Shown here in pieces: positions 38,701 to 53,700 of a DNA stretch of 64,000 nt (within the stretch, counting starts at the first letter, position 1; each line of letters opens with the position of its first letter). This DNA is from Parelaphostrongylus tenuis (Eukaryota > Nematoda > Chromadorea > Rhabditida > Metastrongylidae). The notes under the pieces are model-generated. The model saw nothing but the letters and a program-made list of their open reading frames with translations, was not told the DNA's origin and made no database searches. A program made the translations under genes and the position numbers. The stretch covers positions 183,523 through 247,522 of the forward strand of contig JAHQIW010004280.1 in the NCBI GenBank assembly GCA_019055375.1, given 5' to 3'.

Positions 38701-41700
38701 TCGATACGTAAGCGCATTAAAAGATCACGCAGCTCCAATTGAAGGCATAACGGAAAAGTTGATGCTGAGGGTGCCCTGTTTTACATAAGTAAAGGAAGGA
38801 TGCGAGGTCCGACACAGACTCAGAGACGCTGCTTTATACCGCCAAATTGCCTAAAGTCAGGTGAGCCAAAGAAAAAAGCGGTTTTTACGACTTTTTTCGA
38901 ACAAAATTGCTACCACTTTGTTCACGCGAGGTGTTAAACGCTCAACAAGAAAAGAATCGATCGCAGAGTCAGAAACCTCAGTAGAAAAAAACCTAGAAGA
39001 AAGAAATGATGCCATCATAGAGCTACTCCTGATTACGGCAAGTAAATAATTGGCTGGCTCGCGCTCGATTCACTCGTCGTTCAACGAGAAGGCAGGTGAT
39101 GCAACTGCTCCAGGTGATTGTTAGGAATTATTTCTGTATGCTTACGCATCGCTCACCATCCGCACGAAAATGCAAATGAATTCAACACCTTTTTTTTTCT
39201 CAGAGAATGCACAATATGGACTACTAAGCAAAAATTTAACGCAGTTCAAAAATATCATGGGCGAAGAATCTTGCCATAAGAGTAATACTATTGTTGAGTT
39301 TAATGACGATACCGACTTGTCAAGCCAATCCGCTGGCGATCTGTTGCTGACAGACTGATGTCTTTTGCCGCATAAAGAAAGTGATGGCAAAACAGGAGCG
39401 TCGCTGCGACAACGTAAGCACGCGCCTCTGGAACGGGTTAGATGCAGATTTGTTTACGGTCAGACGTTTAAAGTTTCGCGTATTACTCAACATTATTGGA
39501 TGAATATTTGTAAAATCATACTAGCGTTAAAAGACGTTAAATTCAAAAACATTCTTAGTAGATTGATGTCTGAAATCGTTGGCATAATCTTTGTTGACGA
39601 AGATACCTGGGAATCAGTCCCTTGCGAAATTTGCCGATTTGTCAGTGCACCTGCTTGTGGATCGTCATCCGTCTTGACTGATGACTGTCAATTCATTGCA
39701 GACATCTCACTCGAAATCTCCATCAATTCTGCAGATAGCCAGTATGCGTGTGAGTCGAAATCCTAACACATATCATAGTTTACTAGTTTTCAAGCAGTTG
39801 AATTTACATGTGTATAGCGATTGTTAGCTATAACTGAACAGAGGAAATATGAAGAAAAAATCTATAACCTATCCTTAATAACAGTCATTATAAAGAAAAC
39901 TGAGAAATAGTTTCAAAAAATCAAAGCTATTGGACAATTATTCTGTATACATAAAAGTTCTGACGACACAAATCACAATGCGCTTGTGAGAACGCTAAAA
40001 TCGAGCACACTAAGTTGATATTAACTCACTTGCTTGTGAAGGTTTATCTCATTTCATAAAATTATTCTGTAGAAGACTCAATCAACATCACATTCAATTT
40101 TAATTTGTGATATAAACTTGCATGAACTTTTTGCAATATTTTTTTACCACGTATATCCATGGTCACCACTTATTACATCCATTTTACATTGATTATAATC
40201 GACAGTCCCTTACGCAGTGTCGTGCGCCAATTCTCATTCATATATTGATGCGAAGCCGATGCAAGATGTTGCGTGATTTGTCGTGACTATACATAATTTT
40301 GCTATTCTTACGAATTAGCATTCCTACGTCTTCACGAACATGTGGAACATTCAACTGTGATCTCCTCATTTTTGGTGGTTAAAAATGATCGTAGAACACT
40401 TTGCTTGTACGCCAACATATCTCGTATAGATAAGTTTTCTTCGAATTAGTTTCTAATGCGGATGCGCCTACACATCAGTCTTGAGTATCAGCTACCTTCT
40501 GTTACAGAACAAGTTGTTTTGGACTCCAACAGTGTCAATTCAGGACCACCAAATTGGGGCATTCCAACACACTTTGAGAAAGAATGTGCGCAAGCTTTAG
40601 TGTACAAGCTGGATATTTATCATGCACCTGTAAATTTTGAGTGTGCTCAATCACGAGAGTATATCTATTATTCATGGTAGCTCATTGACGCCATCAATTA
40701 TTTGAGATTTGTAAACATCCTATCAATTACTGTGAAAAATTAAACAGTGCTCCGAAGAGTATTAGTAATCATTGGAGCTTAAATCTTCGGCTATCACAGC
40801 ACCCTTGGTACCTAAATGTTAGACGGCGACAAAATTTCAAGCAGATCTTATTCGCAGGAGAAATCTTCTTATAGGAGTGTTAGCAATCTTCAAAACATGA
40901 ATCGCTAGCTACATCTCGGCAACGCCGATATTACAAAGCACCCTCTTGTGACGCTATAACATTCCGAATAATAATTTGCTTTTTACTCGCCTCTGGCCTT
41001 AATTTTTACAACAATTATATATCGCGGGAAGACGAAAAGCATCTAAGCTTGTAGAGAATTTTTCGCAGTGTCAGAATCAAGCGTTTTTATCTGAAATTCC
41101 TATTGATGCGGTAAAAAAATCTTCATCAAAATAACAATAGTTGCCGCCGTTCTCACGCATAATGCAGTAGATCACTATCGAGCTACGCGTAGAACAGGCC
41201 ATTACCTTACTAATAAGTCGTCATTTAGCTTCCCTTCACATTTTACTCAGATATGGACCTTTTCGGCAACATTGTTCACTTCCCAACTCACGAAGGGGAA
41301 AGGAGGGAAGAGAAGGGCAGAAGGCAGAGTAGGTGCGGAAAGATTGTTCGCGTTTGAAATACTGCTGTTCAACTGCGACTTTTTCATCGCTCAGATAAAA
41401 ATGTAGATTCTAACACTGTGGAAACTTCTACACGCGCTGATATGCTTTTAGTGCCTCTAGCGCTTTATACGCGTGGTAAAAATGAAGGCGGAATGCGAGT
41501 GAGAAACAAAATCTATGTGTAACTGTGGAGAGAGATTAGAGCCTTCGAATGATTACTAACGGTCATATAAAAAGTTTCTGTCTGGCGAATAAGATCGCCT
41601 TGAAAATTTGCCACCGTCGAACATGCAATTGCAGCATCTTTTGATAACGTTGTAAAAATTGAAATAAAATAATGTTTCACATTGGCGGCACAATATGTAC

Positions 41701-44700
41701 TATTTCATCGTTGGAAGTATGAAAAGCACTTGAACGTGTGGAGTTATCTCATAGTGTCAGAGTCAAGCATTTTTACTTGAAGTTTCTTTTAAAGCGGAGA
41801 AAAATTTTTTATTGAACTGACAAAATGCTTCAAATGTCACGCTCCAGCGTATTTCGATTGATCGATATAAGGCCGTTGCATCAAATGTGCGGCCAGCGCA
41901 GACCCCGATCGTACCTTAATGGGTAAACATGCGCTTCGAATATGTGAAACTCGATCTCATTTTCCTGCTTCATTGCAGTAAAACTATCTTTCCAGAAAAC
42001 AAGTAGAACGCTAAATCCTTGAATGCTATGATATCGAAAGATTACTAATGTTCTAAAAGAAAGCTCTGTCCTCCGAGAAAAGCGCGTAAGTAAAACAGAA
42101 ATGTTTTCCTTCCAGTGAAGCACCATGGAAAGACTTTTTTATAAGTGGCCAAATGGCACACTGCCCAGAGATTTTAGCTTGTGAATGACTACTAAAAGAG
42201 CAATGGTAGATCTTTGTCCAGCGGAACGCATCATTTCTTCATTTATCGCCGCCTAACAAAAAAAAAAAACTAAAATTAGTTAAAAGGCACAGGTATTGCG
42301 AACAAGACACCAATCACATTGTTGGCGCTGCCTTGATAATGACACCCGTTGGATCATTCCCGTTGTCGGGCTGGAATTGTTTGGAAAGAAATTTTTTTTT
42401 GCGGAGAAAGAATTTCCCGTTGAACGATTAGTAACCGCTCGAAAGCTCAAACCTCAAAGAAGAAAAAAATGAATTTATTCTGAGAAAAGGATTTTTATAG
42501 CACTAAATCATTCAAAATAAAATTATGTTTTCCAGACATCGTGTGTTATCGCACTAATCATTGTGTTATTTTGCAAGACAGAGCTCTTCCTTTAGGCATT
42601 TAGCAATCATTTGATAGCGCATGTTTTAGCAGTCCCATTATTGTGCTTGATTTCTGAAAAAACCGTTTTACCTGAGCTGCTTGGATGCTTGAAGACTTGG
42701 GCGATCAGTCTTCACCAATTGTGCGGTTCTCAGCACATATTCCCGTCGTTCCTTTATTCATGGTGTTGATGTGATTCGAGCATGGCGACTTTAGCGAGTT
42801 CAATATATCGTGATTTGTAAAACTCGGTAGATGCGAGTACGGCTAACTGATTTTTTTGCGAACACGCTCTTTTAACGTGCAAGTGTCTTTGTTAAGGTCG
42901 CGTACATTGCCGCAGAATTCACTCTACAGTTCTTTTCATCCATTTGCCGTCTGTTCTTCTTTCTATATGATCGGCCTATTTGGTTTTGCTATAGATGTGT
43001 AGACCTCTGAATTACGAAAAAGGGATAGATTTTGAGACTATGAGTTGAACAATCAAGCTAAATGTTTTGTGCGTCGACTACATTCCAGAATATCTTTCGA
43101 GCACTCTTTGAATTACTCGTAGCAGTCCTGACATCGTCGAATTACTAGTCCACCCACGTGTCTGTTGCATAGTAGAGTGCTGGGGGACCCGCTGAACCGA
43201 AAAGGTAAACATGGAGTTTCGGGTCCATTAGATGCTCGGTGTGTTTTTAAAGAGACCCAGAAGCGGCCCATACTGCTCTTCTCCTTCTATCTAACCCTCT
43301 TTCATGTAATTTTTCATGTTAGTTCAATTTCCAATGTATCTTATTTTGTGTATCGTGGTCGTACTGCTTCGCAGCAGGAAAATCGAGTCTGCTAGGGTGT
43401 GCAATGTTGTGAATCGATAGATCGCGTAGGAAAGATTCAAATGACGAATGCGCTTTTTGTTATCCAACTAAGGATTTTTTTCGTATTGACTTACCAGCTA
43501 AATAAAACGAATGAATCTGATGCTCAAAATTCTCTCTACATTTTCATATGTTCAAGGTGCTCAGGTCAAGGCGGTTTGGTTTTAGACTTATACCCAGGAT
43601 TACATCGCTATAAAGTAATCTTTTCAGGAAAAAAACACATTTTTAAATTTTCCCATAGCGTATTTATTTGAAAATGTATAATGGAAATAAAAAGCCTCAG
43701 AACTAAAACAATAGAGCAGATTTTTTTCTACTTAGAATCACAAAACTTAGAAATCTTTGTTGAAGGGAGAAAAATCTTCAGATTTAAAAACAAAGTTTTC
43801 CACCATGACGCGCGACTCCTGTGACTGAAAATTTTTTTTTGAATGCTTTAGTGCTATGAAATAACGTTCTTAAGATGAGCGCATTTTTAAATTTTCATAT
43901 TTTAGTCTTCCCAGAAAACCGCTGCTGCTCTCTTGAATAAGCCTTCGTTCAACAACAAAGGTCCCTTCAAAACATTCTGCTTGATAATGCTAATGCAAAT
44001 GATACGGCTTGTCTCAGTTAATATTGGTGACATAAATGGTGGTATAAAAGCGATAGTGATGGAAATTTTATTGAATTCTGAAATTGAAAAAAAGTAGAAA
44101 AAAAACTACCTTCATTGTGTGATGGAGTGGTACTAAGGATTGTTTTGTCCAAACTATCACTCTGAAACATATCATCCTTTCAAATGTCGACTTTTTAGTA
44201 ATAAAACACAACAGACCTTTATTTTGAGTAAAGCGATCCTAAACCAGACGTTTCATCGCACGTCAACTCTTTTCACTGCAGTGGATTATAGAATTTACCT
44301 AAAAGCAAATCCCACCCTTGATCCATCCTCTTTTGAACGGTGTGGCTCGTATCTTCATTAGACTCCGCGCATTCTTGAGTGATGTCGAAATAGAAGTAGC
44401 GAGCGCGTGTCAGACTACCGCTTAAATAATAACTATTGAAACTCTTGGTCATACAGGATATATTGATTTTAACGATCTTTCTGTGATGTGAAGTCCAGAA
44501 ACAGTCGAAACTAATGTGACGAATGAGTGGTAAGTATACAAGGCTATGACGAAATTAAGGAAAACCTAGATAAAGCTCCATAGATCTACCTCATGACCGG
44601 ATTCATATCAGGTTATTGCGAAATTAGTTGGCGAGTTTACAAGTAGGAACAGCAGGTCAAAATCTGAACAAAAACGATGTCGAGCTCCCCGAGACGCATG

Positions 44701-47700
44701 TATAAATCCAGGAAATGAATTCGTGTTTATGCTGGGTTAAATTAGCATATATCTTTTTTATGAGTCAAATTGGCTAAAAGTCTCCAATACAGTAGTTATG
44801 ATCCACTTTGAGGGAAGGTTGAAGAGGAAAAGTAGGGCTTAAAAGTCGTCTCCAACAAATAATCATAATGTCTGCTCTATAAGGGAAAACTGCCAGTGAA
44901 TATAATCATCCTCTATGCTGAAAACTCTCAAACAACGTTAGTAATGAAATTTGCGCACATCAAAATATGCAGCCTCATCCTCTATATCAGGAAAGAAATC
45001 CTAAAACGGTATTACTGGAAAGAACTAATGGAAAAGCTGCTGAAATCTTCAAGTTATTCTGGGAACTATGAATTTTATAAAAGCGAGTGATGAATTCCAT
45101 CATAATGTACGTATACTTGCATACAAGTCCTCATTAGAGCACTATCTAATAGACACAGAAAGATAAGGTGCGAAACCTCGGCATGGATAAAACAGAGAGA
45201 CACCTTTCATTGTATGCCCTCTATAACATCGGCGATGAGCTGATTCTCGGAGGTAATTTAGTCGATCGTGATGAGCAAATTGTTCTCGAAGCATGTTCTA
45301 GTAAGAAAAAAAGTTGTAGGAGCAGAAGTTAACTCCAAATTGGGGTTGACTATGGATGAATTATCAGCCACGGCTAACAATCCAACTTGGAAGCTTTAAT
45401 TTGAAACGATTGAAGCAATATGACTTTGACCTTAACATGATCAATGAACTCACTTCACAGTTGCATAAGAAGGAAGCGGGCAGCTTGTATAACGAGTAAG
45501 AACATCGATAATATATTAAATGATGAGACGAACAGTGGACCCCGTGCCCAGCTTTTTATCGCGCACCGGGCAAATGAGATAGTGGTCCAAAGATCTGACT
45601 TACGCCAGTCAGTGATCAACCATCGAAGACCTTGTTGTACACGCGAAACAATCGTGGATAAGATGGATCGACACAGAATGATTCTCGACGACATCCGAAA
45701 AGCGGAAACCGTTCGACAAGAATCCACGTGATGTCAAATAAAAAGCACGAAATGACCGTTTTGATGGTCTGTTATATTCACGAGTAATCTAGAAAATTAT
45801 ACGATAATCATTTTCCATACCGAGAGGAAGCCACTAATCTACTCTTCCATGCGAGAAGAAGGATTCGAGTTCTATAATCGCCGCTATATTACTTGAAGAT
45901 CGATGGGATGAATGTAGTGGTCGGTAATAACATTAACACACATGAAATAAATATCACTGTAAGAATGGATGAATACTTACCTTGCCTCTTGGTGCAGGAT
46001 TTGTCACTGGTTTGTTAACTCCATTCAACAGCGCTTCAAGACTCCGCGAATATTAGGAGCTCGGAACATTCTATCGTCGTTTAGAACTTTCCGTGATTTA
46101 TCGCCCATTCTTGTGCTGTCAACTTGTCTGAAATGAAGTAGTATTACCGCAAACTGGTTTTTATAGAGTACTGCTGCCAATGATGCTGATTATTCGATGT
46201 TCAATTGTTTTGCAACATTCAACAGCAACAACGATATGAAATGGGAAATCGAATTTTTCAAGAGAAACCGGTGGTTCCATATGTCCATTACCTTCTGCTT
46301 TTTTTTTATTCACAAAAGTAAAAGGATGGAGTTCAGGTAAAGATCCGAAGAGTGAACGCGGAAGAAAATCTGCATAGCCCTATGTGAGGCCATAAGTTTG
46401 TCATATGCAAAACAGATTGTAATTGTTATCGTTGTAGATTACCAAAGAATTGATAAGCAAGTCCTCTCCTAAGCATCTATTTTCGGCAATGAGTGTTGTC
46501 ACCTATGAACTGATTGTTCGTCAGTAACAGAGTGCTCTCCAACAGACAGATCATATTGGAGCAATCGGTACTGAATAAGCTTGCGCATAGCAAAGTAATA
46601 CGATTAACTTGGATAAGATAAACTAAGGGAAACGAAGACGTCGAAATGTTCGCCGACTATATATATTTCATTACGATCTTGCGTTAATTTGACAGTGAAA
46701 TCTTGATTTGGAAATTGTTCTCGAATATCTACTAATTAGCTTCATCATAACTTTCACAATACGACACTTTAGTTAACTCAGTTGTTATTTAGTGAGAGAA
46801 ATCAATCCACTTATAAAGTTAATTACCTCATGATCAATGACGTGCAATGATTTGCTGGGGAAAGGTTGGATGCCTTCCTCCAACAAAGAATAAGGCCAGC
46901 GGCAAAAGAAGTCAGTGGCGTTACCTTTGAGCTGGTTGTGACCTTTACCTATTTTTCCTCCTGCAGATGATGCTTTAGTGCGCGGAATAAATGATAGTGT
47001 GCTGCAGCAGTATCAAGGCTAAACGGTGGATGTCGTGCGATGGTAGAACATTCTCCGGCGAACAACAACGAATGCTGCAGGAAACACTCCATCATAGCTG
47101 TTTTTGAGATCGCAAGAAGTGCTTAACTAGTGGTCTTTGACTTTGATGAAGGAGAAGAATTTTCAATTGAGCAATGGTGCACCTGCCGAAGCACTATCGT
47201 TTACTACCTAAATGAAATGGTTTAGCGCAAAGTGACGGCTTTATGAACGCCTTATGCATCGACCGACCATCTAATATGGCACAGTCGACTCCCCACATTT
47301 CGAAGAACGGGGCTGAATCACGATACCGCATTCACTGTGTAGCTCTGATACGCAATCGGCGTATCATCTCTTCGTCGTTTTAGATCAGCTTCTGCTGATA
47401 AAGAATGTGAAGATCATGAACAGGTCAAAAGTCACTTTACCGACTTTTTTAGTGGTCAGCGTGCTCTTTCTGAGAAGATGGCATTTAATCACTGCCATCA
47501 AACGGTAGAATATCAGTGATTATGGAGACGATAACATTGCCAAGTGATTGATATTTTTAGAAAAAAACAAGAGCTGAATAAACGATATGTCGAAATTTGG
47601 AAGAAGTTGTAGGAACTTAATATAAACTTGGTGTTTGCTCGCCATATCTTTTCGTCAATTCGGTTGAAGTTTTTTTGTAGTACACCAGTTATCAATGTGG

Positions 47701-50700
47701 AACCGACTACGAATGAAGAAAACTGGCTAACACCTATCGGCCAATGAGCTCTACGTGGACCTTTTATCTGGAAATACCACTTCAAAAATGCCAACTATTG
47801 TCGGTTGTTGGTATCCACTTTTCCACAAGACTTTATAGATTCGTTTTTGGTATTTTTGTCGTTACTCAACTGAGCAGAGTGCCAAAAAATTCTTGTACTG
47901 TTCTTAGGAGAAGCTCCACGACTCAAGAGTACCACTAGAACCAAGGGCATTGAAAAGTCTAATTTGATAGCACAGAGTGATTTACAAAAGCGAACAAAAT
48001 AAATTGCCAAAAGAATTGTTGGTGTTAATCGTACCATATATGCATATTATGGACTCTTCGTCTTCTCTTGAATCTGAAACGCGCATGTACTTGTGTGCAA
48101 TGTGTAGCCATTTTATTTGGATTTTTCAAAATCTTTTCTTTCCGTCCCACAAAGTGGTATTTATAAGTTAGACGGCGAGAAATTTATGAACCGATCTCAT
48201 TTGCTGGAAAGAAAGTGTCCATAAGAGTTAGTAATTGTTCGAAAACTCAAATCTCTGATCATAGTTCTCTCACAAAGAAAAGAATCTTAAACAACAGTAA
48301 TTGAAACTTTGTAACCTTTCCTTCGCTACAAATCATTTGCTGCAAGCAATTTTCAATTCGTTGATAACAAAGCTTTTGCTGCCTTTTCAAATACATTTGC
48401 TCGATCGCTCAAATAGCGAAGATTTGAATATTGTGCTTGCAAAACCTAGAATGGGCCCTTTGAAGTATTGTGACAACGCGTAAGAAGTTGAGCTTCGCAA
48501 TCGTCTCACTGCACTGTAGCATAGAAAATAATATTTTACTTGCCGGCTGATGCGAGTGCTGGCCTTCGATTGATTTCGTGATCGATAGGCCATAGAGACA
48601 CGATTCACATCCAGCTCGAATTGTTTGTTATTTAATTTGAGATTTATTCTCCGCTTCAACGAAAGCTCCAAAAAAGCGTATGACGCGATACTACAAGATT
48701 TCCTCTACACGTTCATATGTTTTTTTGTACTTTCAGCACAGTATCGAAAAACGCGGGGCGGTTGTGAAAAATATTTTGAATGCTACAGCTCCCTGGAAAG
48801 GTTTTCTCTGGGAACGAACAGGTATCGCAGCAGACAAGACTTACACTTTTATGAGTAGTTTTTATCCAGCAGAAAGGGTCTTTTCTTCGTTTGTACCCAT
48901 GTAACAGAGAAGAACTGAAAGTTAGAGTTTGGATGTTTGGAGAGAGTAGGCAAAACTAGGTTCCAAGCTTAGCATTGGTTTTATGGCACAACTGCTTTTT
49001 TAAATAATTACGTTTACGTCTAAAACGTTTTATTGAATCCTACTCATTGCTTGCAACTAGAAAATAAGAATTCCTTTTCTTTCTCCTTATTCAAATGTCT
49101 ATAAAGTTGATTTAGCGAAGTTTTTCAAAAGTATGATGAACAGAAGATGTCCTCTATGTGATGTGGATGTTACTAATGAAACGTGACCCAGGGAATGAGA
49201 AAGATAAAGTAATGTTTTGGTTAGTTATTTATTTACATTAGCTGCCAGCAAAGGCGCGCTGTGGTCTAGTGGTTGTCATGCTCGTCGCGGCGCGTGGAGC
49301 CAAGCTTCACTTTCCCTTCTCTCTCCTTCTCTCTCTCCCTCTCTCTCTCTCTCCCGCAGTTAACAACAACGACTCATGAAACGTCACGGTAAGACTACAC
49401 TCTAGATTGCAAGGAGATTTGCTCAACCAATATTCTACGTCGTTCAAGAAGAAGACGAAAAACGATTTGGATGCTAGAACCACTGAGATACGTGCCAGTG
49501 AAAAAAGTGAGCAAAAAACATTGTTATAACGGCTGAAATAAATTGCTAAAGCGCTAAAGCTACCGTCAAAATATTGGAGGTACCCTAGAAAGTCGCCTTT
49601 AATCTGGGCGGAATTCTTTTTCTTCGTATTTCTTCAGAGACTTAATATTCTTCAGAAAATAGCTGGTAGTCGCGATAAATACCCTGTGTAGTGGTGCTCG
49701 AAATTTTTGTGATATAGCTCAAATTTGCCAGCGAGCTTACTTTTTATATCATTAGTTTAAAAGTGTTGTGAGAAAGAGTTGAAATCAAAATGATTTGTTT
49801 TATCTCATTGAATTGTAATACTATATGTCAACATGTTTCCCAAATTCACCTTTCGGTAATTTTTTGAGCATTTTCTGAGGGTAATGATGATCAGATGTTA
49901 GTACAACTAGTAATGTTGAGTAATATGCAAAATTGAATCTTACGAGAGCTGAACCCTGTCTCATGCTTACTGAAAGTGTGTGGTAACCATTTCCTTGGAT
50001 ATATAGTTATAATATCCGTCGTCAATTTATTACTAATATCATTGACACCTTTAGAAGTTAGAGGGAAAGATAGTGCAACAACGGACTCGCTGATGTACTT
50101 GTCAGCCGCCCCTGTCGGTGTAAAGGTGAAACTCATATTATACCCCTATTCGAGAGTCAAAGAGTGTTTCATGATGCTCAACATTATTGAGCTTGTAGCT
50201 TTAACATCATAGCGCTGCTATAAAATGCTTTGAAAGAGAAATAATTCTCTTTGAATGTTATTGTAGTCAAGAAGAATTGTTTGCTAAGAAGTTCTTTATG
50301 GAGTTGTAGGGAAACAAAGCTGATTTAAAGAGCATTAGATTGCCGTTTCAAAGAAGTCCATAAAGTGGTTTGGTGTTTTTGACAAACGGATTCTTGTCGG
50401 ACGAAAGATTACACAGTTGTTATTCAGGAATGTGTCAGTCGCGAGTACGTGGGTTCTCCTACTCCATGTACCGTATGATATGTTTGTTCGCATTATAAAT
50501 GTTCAACGACGTTCCTTTGTATTGCACTTTTACAAGATTTTTTGTTTCAAGCTCAAAGTAACTTTTGCATGGCAACGATTGATATCTGCCATGCTGCCAT
50601 GATAGCCTTTCAGAAATTTTCTCTACCTCTCTATAAGTTTGAAACTCGCTGTTTATCATTATTTTGCTAGCTACAACTATTTTTTTTCGAAACGATCTTA

Positions 50701-53700
50701 TCACTTTTTGACTATTTTTGAGTGTGAGAAGAATTTGTTAATAGAGAAGAGTCAAAAGTGTATTACGATTACCGTTTCTGCATTTGACGAATTTTTCAGT
50801 ATGATTAATTACTGACATAAATCACAATCTTTGTTTTGCTTTCTTTTACACTGCACTGAAGTCAGCTAGAGATATATCAAAGAAGGCGATAAGTGCAAAA
50901 CTTCAGCAATTATATCATTTTCTCACAATGCTGCAAATTTTTATGACACTCATCGGTAAGTTTATAGATTTTCACATTCTATTTCCTGTTGATATAAAAT
51001 TCTATAAAACATAAGCTCGCGCCAGTAAATTTTTATATCTTCTTTTCACCAAACTTGATCAATATTTCAGATTGTGGTGAATTAATATGAGAAATAAGAA
51101 AAACAGCGACAAAGAAGTGTCAAAATCACTGAGCACTCTTCATCATATAGAAACTCCACAAGTGCAAAATTGTTCTTGCATTTAGAACCGTTATAAGGAT
51201 CACTCCACTACTTGAAAAGTTGGTTCGTTTTCCCAAGGCATATGACATGTTTTAAGCGATAGGTCTAGTGCTGTACAGGCGCGTGTTCCACCTTTTGGGA
51301 CTCATCAGTAGCACCCTCTCTCGGTTCAGTCGATCCTCTAAGGCTGAATAATCCTCTATAGAGGAATCAGCGCTAAGTAATAAAGCACTTTAAGTGAAAT
51401 GATAGAACTACCTGATGTTGTGGTGACCGGCAGTCAAGCTTCTGCCTTTTATAAGTCATACGTCTACTTTCGGCCGCTTTTTTCGGTTGAATCGAGAAAG
51501 GTGCTACTGATGGGCCAAACCGAGGAAGGCTGCTGCTGATGAGTCCCGATAGGACGAGACAGGCGCCCGAAGGCACTAGACCTAACGACTCAAAACATGA
51601 TATATCCTTATCAGATTATATCGTTTTGAGCGGGTCTATGAAAAAGCTGTCGAAAGTGATGGCTCATCTCAGGGCAGTTTGAAAATATCCCGAATGAGGT
51701 ACGAGATTGCCTGTGCCGCTATAATGAGACCGCCGATAACACACATGATCCATTCACTTGGATACAATTTGCTACCATTGTAGTGGATCTCACATATTAA
51801 TGTCTTGCCGGCTTGAAATTATCGATGAAATTTAGTTATAATTTGACCATACCATTCGCCTTATAAAAAAACTTATTATAGAAGATTTTGCCATTCGGGC
51901 TTAGTAATGTGGCATAATTTTGATTTTGTGCATGAGCACATCTAACAGCAATATAATAGCTCTTTGCGGATCTCCGTTTGCGTTTTGTTAGGTGATTATG
52001 CATACAAAGAACCCAACCTTAATTCTTCCATTTGAAAAGCTTGTCAGACTGCTAAACATATCAACTTTCATACTGAGTGGAGACCTGGAGCTGATTGTAC
52101 TGCAACAATTCCAAAATAACCCAGACCTCAACGTGTGCAATAGTATTCGTAAATCTTGTAAATAATGGCCACTGGTAGTAATGAATTTCATGAGAGAAAA
52201 TTTAATCTCAGTTGGAGTCCTCTAGACTTAATTAATTCAGGTTGTTATAACTGAATTTATACCCTAAAATTTATTATACTTTTTCTTATAATAGAGCTAC
52301 TGGAATTTCCACATCCTCTGGGAAAAATTTACACCTATCAGAGGTGGATTATTGATCACAACCTTTGTTTTAGCCCTCTACTCCTATGTTTGAGCAATGT
52401 GTCATTGGTAATCCATAGATTTTTGGAATCGCTCTCGGATATAATAACTTTCGAGTTTGGAATAACAAAGGGCATTAATATTCCAGATAATCATTTTTTG
52501 AGCCATGCATGTGGTCTGTTGTATAAGAGCTGACTTATAGAGCCCAATACACGTGTATTTGAAAGGGCTGTTAATTGACGTTTTGGGCATAAGTTATCAC
52601 ATTAGATAACAACCATATCAAAGATCTTTCACTCTGTATTTGAGAAAAAAAAATAATTTGTTTTTGTCAGACTAAGATACTTTTCCGTTATTGGCGTTCT
52701 GTTTCAACACCTCAACAGAAATGTATTTTTTGGCTGTTTCTGAAACTCTAATAATTGTTCGGTAGCTTAAATCAAAAAAAATATATATATATAATGGCGT
52801 ATTTCATTTTCAAAATGGTGTTATCATTGCACCATAAACTGAAATAAAGTTATGTTTCTCACGTAAACCTTTCTCGCTGGCCAAAGCTTTTCCTTCAGAA
52901 TCTTAGTGACCATTCGATAGCTAACACCACGCTGATCCCAGTGATATAATTTGCTTTTCAGAGGATTTCTTAGCGCGCTGTAGCAAGTTAAAAAAAAGAT
53001 TGGACTTCGCAAATTTGATACTGCAAAAAGCACGGTGGCGTAGCGATCATGTTGCGAAATTCCTATCCACATACTGGCAAAGCACGACGGTTTAATGCAG
53101 ATGTTGAGCTGCGCAAAATTTGATATTCTTTTGACTGCTAAGGCGAAATAAAAATTTTTTTCAAAACAAACGCATCGTTGAAACAGACGAGATTCAAGCC
53201 TTCAAATAACTGCTAAAAATCTAGAGGAAAAGCTTCAATTGGAGAGAAATATTCAAATGAGAAACATAAATTCTTGCTGTCACAGCGTAAGATTAAGGCT
53301 ACATTGAAAGTGAGATAGCTCATTGAAATCATTGAGATTTAAGCTAATAGATTTTTAGTTAAAAATTGAAAAACAAAGCAAGAGGCATGTTTTTCTGAGA
53401 GGATCGGAAAAAGGCGCGGATGACGAAAATGATCAAAATTTGTGAACTCAATATTCTTTAGATGTTGCAGCGCACAAAGAAGTCCGTTTCAAGAACCATA
53501 AACGCTGCTGGGATTTTGAGATTTGATCTGTCGATGTATTGTTCAAAATGTAAAGAAATGACTTTGTTCTGCAAGGATTGTTTGGCAGAGAAACAAATTT
53601 TTTTTCCTGCTGTTCAGCATGATAATGAGGCCATCTCAAAAATAAAATCCACTATTCGAATTTTTTTGGCTTAAGCTGCCGAACAAATATTAAAACTTCA